64,000 nucleotides of DNA, from the NCBI GenBank assembly GCA_024693045.1, contig JAILLQ010000019.1, positions 1-64,000 on the forward strand, given 5' to 3'. The notes beneath the pieces were generated by a model. It saw only the letters and a list, made by a program, of their open reading frames with translations, did no database searches and had not been told where the DNA came from. Position 1 is the first letter of the stretch; the number at the start of each line of letters is the position of its first letter. This document shows positions 56,428 to 64,000 of this stretch, piece by piece. Source of the stretch: Treponema sp. (GTDB lineage: Bacteria; Spirochaetota; Spirochaetia; Treponematales; Treponemataceae). Made by a program: the position numbers and the translations under genes.

Positions 56428-57709
56428 TTATGAATTCTTTCACCTTTAAAACTATAGTTTCAGGTTTCTGAGGCTTTACAAGATAATGTTTTGCACCTAA
56501 AGCTAAAGCCTGGACAACCATTTCTTTTCTAACGGCCTGCGAATATATGATAATCGGAGGTTTGTTTGAAAGTCCCTGAAGTCTCTTTAGCGTGTCAAAT
56601 CCAGAAATTCCTGGGAGCATAATGTCCAGGATTACAGCAGAGTAGGTAACCTTTCCTATGGCTGCTAGAAAGTCTGTTCCTGTTGTATAAGCGTCGCAGG
56701 CATAACCGGCTCGTGTAAAGGTTGCAACAAGAAGTTTTTGAATTATGATATCGTCATCGATAACGGCAATTCTTAATCTTTTGTCTGTAGGAATTTGAGC
56801 TGTATTCTGATTTGCAATTTCAGAAATAGCAGCCTTAGATTCATCTGTTAATTTTTCTGTATCAGAAGAGAATCGCATTTCAATTGTGCCTTCTGCGTCA
56901 GAATCACTTTGTGTCAGTAATTTATCCGTTACAAGGTCAGAAACTCTGGAAGTTGTTGTGCTGTCTACCAGAGAATTTAGAACTTGAGAGATTTCTGTTG
57001 CCATTTCAATTCCGTCGTACTGAGGATGGCCGTCGATTAATTCCTTTGTAAATGCACTGAATGAAAGAACTTTGATATTTCTTGCAAGAATTTTAGAGTT
57101 AGCAAGAATATTGTCAAAAAGAAGCTCCAGGTTCAGACCGTCCACAAAGGTTAATTCCAGGTTTGTCATCATTAGGACAATCTTAGGATTTTCAATTTCG
57201 TGGCTTTCTATGATTTCTGAAAGTTTGTATTTTAATAACGAAAGTTTTTCTCTGTTTAAGCTCTGTGCAATTTCTATAAAAATAATATTTCCATTTCGGT
57301 GTATGTCTAGCACACAAGGTGTGGTGTCCATGGAAAATGGTGTGTGTAGGATATGTCCAATTGATTCAAAAAAAACGTCGAATTTGATTGGTTTGTTAAA
57401 ATATTTATAGATTCCGTATTTAATGAATGCCGCTAAAGTATCTCTGCTGGCTGCAGGCCCTGTGGCTATCAATGGCACTCTAGAAGCATTTGGGTCTGCT
57501 TTTATATCGGAAAGCAGTTCAAGAAAATACTCGATGTCGTCGTATTCGCTAATATCCATAATAGCTAAATCTGGAAGCAGAGAATTCATTTTAATGATTG
57601 CGTCCCTTTTTTCGTGAACAACAGTTACTTCAATCTTTTCTTCAGAAAGCTTGTCTTTTAAGAATTCGCGAAACATTGGAGCTGCATCAACAATCAAAAC
57701 GTTTTTCAT
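56414..57709 (-). CDS. Response regulator: REC-like, STAS-like, REC
   Basis: C-terminal REC VIDDDIIIQKLL...ILDIMLPGISG...HYLVKPQ; N-terminal REC-like fold; central STAS-like segment. Confidence 0.8.
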   Translation of the reverse strand: MKNVLIVDAAPMFREFLKDKLSEEKIEVTVVHEKRDAIIKMNSLLPDLAIMDISEYDDIEYFLELLSDIKADPNASRVPLIATGPAASRDTLAAFIKYGIYKYFNKPIKFDVFFESIGHILHTPFSMDTTPCVLDIHRNGNIIFIEIAQSLNREKLSLLKYKLSEIIESHEIENPKIVLMMTNLELTFVDGLNLELLFDNILANSKILARNIKVLSFSAFTKELIDGHPQYDGIEMATEISQVLNSLVDSTTTSRVSDLVTDKLLTQSDSDAEGTIEMRFSSDTEKLTDESKAAISEIANQNTAQIPTDKRLRIAVIDDDIIIQKLLVATFTRAGYACDAYTTGTDFLAAIGKVTYSAVILDIMLPGISGFDTLKRLQGLSNKPPIIIYSQAVRKEMVVQALALGAKHYLVKPQKPETIVLKVKEFINAGN

Positions 57710-57781
57710 ATAAATATTTTATACACAAATAATTTATAATTCAAGGAAATAGTTTTTACTTGCCTTTTAAAGATAAAAAAA

Positions 57782-57824
57782 AAGTGTACCTTCAAAAATT
57801 GTCTCCAACTTTTGGGGTACACTT
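57782..57824 (-). terminator. Terminator of the DJ-1/PfpI gene
   Basis: Long hairpin AAGTGTACC...GGTACACTT with inner CAAAAATTG/CAACTTTTG; minus-strand T-run. Confidence 0.82.
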
Positions 57825-57844
57825 CATTCACTCTTCGCTTTTTT

Positions 57845-58468
57845 TTAGCGCTGGCAGGTACTTTTTCTTATGTGGTCTTTTGTTTCTTCTCCACAAAGAA
57901 GTCTTACCAATTCCATTGCAAATTCTTCGGCACAACCTGCTCCTCTAGAAGTGATTACATTTTTGTCTGTAACAAAAGCTACTCCACTTTTATGACAGCT
58001 TCCTTCAAGAAGTTCCTTTGCTTTATCTTCTGAGCCGCAGTATTCCCCAAGGCCTTTTTCCATTTCTGGATAGCAGGTCCAATTTTTACCTTTAAGAAGG
58101 CCTGTTTTAGCAAGAACAACAGCTGGAGCCGCACAGATTGCACTGATATACTTTCCTTCAGCAAAGCATTTTTTTAAGAAATCTGTTACTTCTTCATTAG
58201 CAGCAAGATTATCAGAGCCGACTTTTCCACCCGGGCAGAAAACTAAATCTGGTAAATCCGATTCAAAGTTTTTCTTGAATTCTGAAAAACTGTAATCAGC
58301 AACAACAGGGATTTTGTGAGAACTTGTGACTATATATTCATCGTTCATTGTTGGGCTAGGAACAGCAACTGTGTACAATTCAACTTTTGCTCTTCTTAAG
58401 TAATCAATTGGAGTAAAAGCTTCTACATCTTCAAAACCATCAGCCAAAAAAACTACAGCAATACTCAT
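57845..58468 (-). CDS. DJ-1/PfpI family protein
   Basis: VFLADGFEDVEAFTPIDYLRRA; ISAICAAPAVVLAKTGLLKG nucleophile elbow. Confidence 0.93.
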   Translation of the reverse strand: MSIAVVFLADGFEDVEAFTPIDYLRRAKVELYTVAVPSPTMNDEYIVTSSHKIPVVADYSFSEFKKNFESDLPDLVFCPGGKVGSDNLAANEEVTDFLKKCFAEGKYISAICAAPAVVLAKTGLLKGKNWTCYPEMEKGLGEYCGSEDKAKELLEGSCHKSGVAFVTDKNVITSRGAGCAEEFAMELVRLLCGEETKDHIRKSTCQR

Positions 58469-58524
58469 TTTTACCTCTCTAAAAAATAATTTAGCCTAGA
58501 GCCAAAAAGTTATGGCTCATCTAT

Positions 58525-59223
58525 TTAGCAGCCAATTTCTGTCCCGATAAATTCTTTTTCATCAAGAATGTTTCGGATATTTTCAATATTTTTTCCACTT
58601 GCACAGATTACTTTCATTTTGCATTCATCTGCTTTTTTAGAAGCGATTGGGTCAAAAGGACAGTTTTTACCTGGAGTCCATTCGTCTCCAACCATCTTTC
58701 GGAAATCAGCCCATGAGATTTTATCTATAGGTTTTGCTTCTGGATTTTTGCGTGGATCGTCTGTATAAACCTTTTCAATATTTGAAAGGTTTACAACTGT
58801 TTTAGCACCGTGTTTTTCTGCCAGTAAAACAGCATCATTGTCTGTAGAAAAGCCTGGGTGCCATCCTGCAGCAAGTAGAATTCTACCCTTGAATTCTATA
58901 GGAGCTGTTGGATCGTAAACAACGTCGTTCTGGCATAAATCTGCGAAACTTGCCTTTACAAGCTGGGCGTTCAAACGAGTTGCCATTATACCAATCCAGT
59001 CAGCTGCGTCTAAAGCTGAAGAACCGCCTGTTTTTTCTGCAATTGCCTTGTAGGCATTCTGGTATACTCTTGCTGGTGCTCCTCCGCCTACAACTAAAAT
59101 AAGTTTGCGGCTTTCGTCTTTGCTAAGCCAATCCTTTACCATAGAAATGAACTGGGTAAGAAATTCTGTATCCGGTGCATCAGGTACTACTATTGAACCA
59201 CCTACTGATAATACTTTTGTCAT
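58525..59223 (-). CDS. pyrH: UMP kinase-like amino acid kinase family protein
   Basis: VLSVGGSIVVPD, VVGGGAPARVYQ, GWHPGFSTDNDAVLLAE, NLSNIEKVYTDDPRKNP. Confidence 0.82.
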   Translation of the reverse strand: MTKVLSVGGSIVVPDAPDTEFLTQFISMVKDWLSKDESRKLILVVGGGAPARVYQNAYKAIAEKTGGSSALDAADWIGIMATRLNAQLVKASFADLCQNDVVYDPTAPIEFKGRILLAAGWHPGFSTDNDAVLLAEKHGAKTVVNLSNIEKVYTDDPRKNPEAKPIDKISWADFRKMVGDEWTPGKNCPFDPIASKKADECKMKVICASGKNIENIRNILDEKEFIGTEIGC

Positions 59224-59297
59224 GTTTAACTCCAAATTAAAATATATAAGGCTTCATACAGAAACCGCTATTAGTCGAAAGACTATATTTCTTGCTA

Positions 59298-60998
59298 CTA
59301 GTATATACCAACAACCAGAGGATTTGACCAATAAGAACTGTATTTAATAGTTTTTCCGCTGGCTTCTTCCCAAATCGATTGCAGTGCATAACTTTTTTGC
59401 CTGTGTACAATTTTATTATTTGGTGCGGAAGGCTTTATCTCGTTCCATCCTCTACTAAATATTATATGCTGTCCGTCCATATTTCCAAAATAAAATTGCG
59501 ATGCTTCGATATCTTTTTGCCAGCTTTGGAAAGGCATTCCGGCTCCAAGCGCTGGATCTACAGGAACCCAACCAAAACTTGCCAGGTAGAATTCTGACCA
59601 CCAGTGATTTTGTGTTTTCATGTCAGAATTTACGATAAGTCCGCTGTCGGGAATAGCTGGAATTCCACAGGCTCTGAGTAAGGCTGTGTATATCATGGCA
59701 AAATCATAGGCATCTCCGTTTTTAGACTTTATAAGTTCTACAGGAGATTTGTCGCTTCTTTTTTTGTTATTTGCAATCGAATAATTTTGAATCATATAAT
59801 TATAAAGCAGTACTGCCTGATTATATGGATTTTTTTCTTTTCCTATAACTTTTTTTGCAAGTGCAATTACATCTTCATTGTCGGAAGGAACGCAAGCATC
59901 TGCTTTTGTATACAAGTTGATTAGGGTTTCGTTTATTGGTTCCGACAAATTTAACTTTGCGGCGGTTATTTGTGTACGGGTTTCATACACAGTAATGGCA
60001 AAACTTTGCTGAAAGGTTCTTTTTCCTAGAGGACTTTTTGCTCCTGTTGTCTGATGAATTATTGTATGCTGGAAGTCACTGATTACAGGTTCCTGTGAAT
60101 ACTCAGTCATTTGTACAAGTGGTTGTGAAGGTGTAATAAAAGGCCTGGGACTTCTAAGAATAATGTCGGAATCTTTATCGCCGTTTGTTTCGTCGATATC
60201 TACGCTAGTTTGAACAAGGAAAGTCCTTGGTGAAATAAAACTTTTCTTTCCTGCTTTAGAATCTATGAAAAATTTTCTCTTAGTCGATTTTCCTTTCTGT
60301 GTTTCAACATAAACAAATCCACTGGAAGCCCCGTCTGGTACATAAAGTTTTATTTCGGAATCATTCCAGTAAACATAGTTGTAATCGTCTTCACTAGCTT
60401 CTATAAAATTCAGCTCATCATTAACAGGATTAGTATTTTTTTCTTCCTCTTTGATTTCTCTGTCTGTTGAAAAGAATACTTTAGAGCGTTCCCGGGAATT
60501 ACCAAAATTTACACCTTTTATTGATATCAATGTTCCCGGATAAATTTTGTCTGGGGTAATGCTTGTAATAAGAGGTAAATTACTCTGCAGGTTCTGGTTT
60601 ACTGCAACAGGAGCAGCTGTAGTGTTTGCAAAAAAAGCTGGTTTTGAACGGCCGTCTTTAGTTTCAACTACAACAAGTCCGTCTTTGATATTTGCCGGTA
60701 GAACAACTTTGATTTCTGTTTCAGTCCAGGATAAATAAGAACTGGAAGTGAGTTTACTTCCTCCGAATTCTATGTAGCTTGTATCGCGGATTGAGCCAAA
60801 ATCCTTTCCTGTAATTATTATTAAATCTCCCGGAGCACCTACAGGAGGATTTATAGAATAGATTTCTGGTATCTTTTTTACATGAAAGTTAAAAAGTATC
60901 GAAAACAATGCAAAAATCACTACTAAGGAAAACCATAGTAATGATCTGAAAAGAGGTGATTTTCTAAAAAGATAACTTGTTGATTTTGTACTATTCAC
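59298..60998 (-). CDS. Membrane-anchored IPT/TIG and transglutaminase-like protein
   Basis: Two TIG repeats (INPPVGAPGDLIIITGKDFG; ITPDKIYPGTLISIKGVNFG), then NGDAYDFAMIYTALLRACGIPA...HWWSEFYL...PVDPALG. Confidence 0.82.
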   Translation of the reverse strand: MNSTKSTSYLFRKSPLFRSLLWFSLVVIFALFSILFNFHVKKIPEIYSINPPVGAPGDLIIITGKDFGSIRDTSYIEFGGSKLTSSSYLSWTETEIKVVLPANIKDGLVVVETKDGRSKPAFFANTTAAPVAVNQNLQSNLPLITSITPDKIYPGTLISIKGVNFGNSRERSKVFFSTDREIKEEEKNTNPVNDELNFIEASEDDYNYVYWNDSEIKLYVPDGASSGFVYVETQKGKSTKRKFFIDSKAGKKSFISPRTFLVQTSVDIDETNGDKDSDIILRSPRPFITPSQPLVQMTEYSQEPVISDFQHTIIHQTTGAKSPLGKRTFQQSFAITVYETRTQITAAKLNLSEPINETLINLYTKADACVPSDNEDVIALAKKVIGKEKNPYNQAVLLYNYMIQNYSIANNKKRSDKSPVELIKSKNGDAYDFAMIYTALLRACGIPAIPDSGLIVNSDMKTQNHWWSEFYLASFGWVPVDPALGAGMPFQSWQKDIEASQFYFGNMDGQHIIFSRGWNEIKPSAPNNKIVHRQKSYALQSIWEEASGKTIKYSSYWSNPLVVGIY

Positions 60999-61740
60999 TT
61001 AAATTGTCCGGAATCATATTCACGGGCAGTTTAATTTCTATAGTATCGTCTTCTTCTTCCAAACCCGGAACATTGATTTTGATTGATATTTTTTTAGTTT
61101 CATCAAATTCCGGTCGCAGAACATCCACATTAGTTAAAGAAGAACTTAACCCTTCTGTATGCATAGGAGGACGAGGAGGTCCAAATCTGTGAGGAGGTGG
61201 ATTACCGTTCTCGAAATCCATTTCTACATTGTTATTTGCTGTTCCGACAGGAGTAGCATAACTTGCAGAATAGTCAAAATTTCCGTTTACTTTTACACTC
61301 TGGCTGACAGGTGTTGGAACTGACTGTGGACGGGCAACAGGTGCAATTGATGCAACTTGATTTGCGCTTGTATTATTTTTTGAAGAATTAGAAATGCTTA
61401 CAGGAACAATAGCGGCTACAAGAACTGCAGCAGCTGCAACTGCCCATTTTGTAATTTCTGGTGAAATCTTGAACTCTTTTACATGTACAGTATTTTTTGA
61501 ATAACGCATTTTTGTCTGTAAGCGTTCAAAACTTTTTTCCATGAAGTCATCATCAAGAATAATTGAATCAGAATCTTTTTGAAAAGCATTTTTCACTCTT
61601 CTTAAGGATTCTAACTTTGCAGCACATTTAGGACAATTTTTTACATGGGCTTCGTAGTCCTTAATGTACGCAGGAGAAAGTTCATTATCCAAGTAAATAG
61701 AATGAATGTCATCAGTTGGGCAAGAATACATTTTCGGCAC
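60991..61740 (-). CDS. Anti-sigma factor-like zinc-finger membrane protein
   Basis: N-terminal HVKNCPKCAAKL, central TM AVAAAAVLVAAIVPVSIS, overlaps upstream sigma gene. Confidence 0.82.
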   Translation of the reverse strand: MPKMYSCPTDDIHSIYLDNELSPAYIKDYEAHVKNCPKCAAKLESLRRVKNAFQKDSDSIILDDDFMEKSFERLQTKMRYSKNTVHVKEFKISPEITKWAVAAAAVLVAAIVPVSISNSSKNNTSANQVASIAPVARPQSVPTPVSQSVKVNGNFDYSASYATPVGTANNNVEMDFENGNPPPHRFGPPRPPMHTEGLSSSLTNVDVLRPEFDETKKISIKINVPGLEEEDDTIEIKLPVNMIPDNLSE

Positions 61741-62266
61741 CTACCATTTCTTCAAGTAATTTGCGGGCACGGAAGATTCGTACTTTTACATTACCTTCTG
61801 TTATGCCTACAATTTTACCAATTTCTTTGTAATTCAAGTCACTGTACTCTGCAAGTACAATAACTTCCTTCAGTTTTGGAGGCAGCTTGTTTAAAGCATC
61901 CTGGGCAGTTTTAATAGTTTCTGATCTTAAAAGCTCTGTTTCACCAGAATTGTAAATTCTAGTTTCTTCATATAAAGCTTTTTCGTAAGCTTTTCTTTCC
62001 CTGCTCTTACGCTTTACATAATTCAATGAAGCGTTTTTTACAACGCGAATCAACCAGAATTTTGCATCGTTAATTGTAGGAAAATTAAGTTGTTTTTCGT
62101 TGGCTTTAATCAGAGAATCGTGAGCCAGGTCTTCTGCTGCATCTTCATCGTTTACGATTCGATACGAGATTTTATACAGCATCTGCATAGTCTCACTATA
62201 AATCTTTTTAAAGTCAGCAGGATTAGCTGCGTTCAGAGGTTTTAAATTAGCTGTCTGACCGTCCAT
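61712..62266 (-). CDS. ECF-type RNA polymerase sigma factor
   Basis: Sigma-2 YKISYRIVNDEDAAEDLAHDSLIKA; sigma-4 LPPKLKEVIVLAEYSDLNYKEIGKIVGITEGNVKVRIFRARKLL. Confidence 0.92.
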   Translation of the reverse strand: MDGQTANLKPLNAANPADFKKIYSETMQMLYKISYRIVNDEDAAEDLAHDSLIKANEKQLNFPTINDAKFWLIRVVKNASLNYVKRKSRERKAYEKALYEETRIYNSGETELLRSETIKTAQDALNKLPPKLKEVIVLAEYSDLNYKEIGKIVGITEGNVKVRIFRARKLLEEMVGAENVFLPN

Positions 62267-62304
62267 ATTAAATAAACGCACGAAACCTCCAAAGGTTACA
62301 AAAA

Positions 62305-62715
62305 TTAATTAGAAACCTTAACATTATTCCACTTTGTAAGATCCATAACGGAAGAAGTGGTGATTTTTATTACTAAATCTTCTGTTGTTGTAAATGTAGA
62401 TTTACCCTGGGAAGCCTTGTATACTTCATTTCCATTGCTGTCTTTTAAGAGTATATCTGCTGTATAGGGACCGTCAACTGTTATTTTGATGTATGTAAAA
62501 CTGTATGAACCGTAAGTTCCCTCTACATTATAAGCTTCCATTGTTTCGTTAAAAACAGTTCCTTTTGGAATAGAAAGAGTTGAACTGCCAGCAGAATATA
62601 CTATGTATTTTCGCAAGGCTTCATCATTGTCATGCATGTCTCCGCTGCAAGATGAAAAAATTAGAGCAAAGGTAAAACTTATTGCTGTAAGTAAAAATTT
62701 TAAGTTTCGTGTCAT
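62305..62715 (-). CDS. Small hypothetical lipoprotein
   Basis: Signal peptide with lipobox FSSCSGD. Confidence 0.65.
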   Translation of the reverse strand: MTRNLKFLLTAISFTFALIFSSCSGDMHDNDEALRKYIVYSAGSSTLSIPKGTVFNETMEAYNVEGTYGSYSFTYIKITVDGPYTADILLKDSNGNEVYKASQGKSTFTTTEDLVIKITTSSVMDLTKWNNVKVSN

Positions 62716-62729
62716 TTTTTAACAACTCC

Positions 62730-64000
62730 TTATCCACGTTTCCAAGTTGGTCCCTGTGGTGTATCTATAATAGTTATTCCCCTTTTTACTAATTCATCAC
62801 GGATTTTGTCTGCGGTGGCAAAATCTTTGGCTTTTTTTGCATCTGTTCTTTCTTTTACAAGTGCATCGATTTCAGCAGCTTCAGGATCTCCTGAATGATC
62901 TGGCATTAGGGCTTTTGCTTCGTCATTCGCCTTTTTCTGAACAGCTGCGGCTGATTTCAGCAAACTAAGGCTCAGTACGCTGTCCATTCGGTCAATCAAT
63001 TCAAGAGCTTCTTTTGCTTCAAGGGAAGAATCCTTGATAACCTTGTTCAAAACACTAAGTGCAACTGGTGTAAGAAGATCGTTTTCAAGACCAGATTTAA
63101 AGTTATCCAGGTAGGCTGAGGCTTTTTCTGAAAGGCCAGTGCGGTCATCAGCCTGTCCCTTTTTGTAGCTTTTTCCTTCTGTAAGTGTAATTCCACCTTT
63201 TTGTGCGAGTTTTGCAATTTTCTGAATCAGAGCAAGTCTACCGTTTTTTGCTGATTCAAGTGCGTCCAGGCTAAAAATGAGCTGTTTTCTGTAGTGTCCG
63301 CCCAAAAGGAAGAATCTGTAATCCAAAGCTTCATAGCCCTTGTCTTTTAATGAAAATCCCTTTTCTGCAGGAAGAGAGGTTTGTAAAGTAATGAATTTTC
63401 CGGAAGATTTACTCATCTTTCCGCCTTCAAGAATAAGGAATTCATTATGAAGCCAGTATTTTACCCAAGGACCTTCTTTGCGGTCTTCTTCGCTAAAACT
63501 TCCTTCGCTCTGGGCAATTTCATTAGTGTGGTGTACAGGTACATGGTCGATTCCACCAGTATGAATATCAATGTGTTTTCCAAGATATTTCATACTCATT
63601 GCTGAACATTCAATGTGCCAACCAGGGTAGCCTCTTCCCCAAGGAGAATCCCATGTCATAGCTTGATTTTCGAATTTTGATTTTGTAAACCAGAGTACAA
63701 AGTCTCCAGGATTTCGTTTGTTTTCGTCGATTACAACTTCTTTTCTCTTTCCTGCACCTTCTTTTAATTCATCTATGTTGAGGTTTGCAAGTTTTCCGTA
63801 ATCAGGATAAGTTGAAATATCAAAATACAAGTTTCCACCGGCCATATAAGTGTGTCCGTTTTCTTCTATTTTTTTGATAAGTTCAATCATTTCCTGTATA
63901 TGCTCTGTAGCTTTACAGATAACATCCGGACGGCGAATATTTAATGCGTCTATGTCTTTTAGGAAAGCGTCTGTGTAGAATTGTGCAACTTCAAGAACTG
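62730..64000 (-). CDS. cysS: Cysteinyl-tRNA synthetase, N-terminus beyond window end
   Basis: WHIECSAMSMKYLG, DIHTGGIDHVPVHHTNEIAQSE, GGKMSKSSGKF; frame remains open to the window end. Confidence 0.95.
   Translation of the reverse strand, partial: VLEVAQFYTDAFLKDIDALNIRRPDVICKATEHIQEMIELIKKIEENGHTYMAGGNLYFDISTYPDYGKLANLNIDELKEGAGKRKEVVIDENKRNPGDFVLWFTKSKFENQAMTWDSPWGRGYPGWHIECSAMSMKYLGKHIDIHTGGIDHVPVHHTNEIAQSEGSFSEEDRKEGPWVKYWLHNEFLILEGGKMSKSSGKFITLQTSLPAEKGFSLKDKGYEALDYRFFLLGGHYRKQLIFSLDALESAKNGRLALIQKIAKLAQKGGITLTEGKSYKKGQADDRTGLSEKASAYLDNFKSGLENDLLTPVALSVLNKVIKDSSLEAKEALELIDRMDSVLSLSLLKSAAAVQKKANDEAKALMPDHSGDPEAAEIDALVKERTDAKKAKDFATADKIRDELVKRGITIIDTPQGPTWKRG

Overview
This 64-kb window looks like ordinary chromosome of a low-GC spirochaete, most likely Treponema-like (inferred from gene content, not searched). 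Recognisable blocks are: an aroE-like fragment, rpiA and an RluA-family synthase; a complete trp operon trpE-trpGD-trpCF-trpB-trpA (minus strand); argC; DUF4956/VTC; miaB-folE2-folD; coaE-polA; uraA, a UPRT-like gene, an FGGY-HAD fusion and prs; a ferric-type ABC transporter; a moxR/DUF58/Bat (VWA) operon; infA and dksA/traR; a hybrid kinase with a REC-STAS-REC regulator; a pyrH-like kinase; an ECF sigma, anti-sigma and TIG/transglutaminase-like operon; and cysS (truncated by the window end). I saw no rRNA, tRNA, transposase, prophage or CRISPR array. The strongest non-coding signal is a four-copy tandem array (about 81-95 bp per unit) between moxR and the DUF58 gene. Each unit carries several inverted repeats, and the outer stem varies with compensatory changes between copies. 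Other notable signals are: twin 18-bp near-palindromic operators on a consensus-like promoter upstream of trpE; a palindrome-rich in-frame insert in the polA linker; a transglutaminase-like domain with Ala at the expected Cys position; an FGGY-kinase/HAD-phosphatase fusion; and a transcription terminator embedded in the 3' end of a convergent gene. No sequence searches were run. Family calls rest on motif recognition in the supplied translations.
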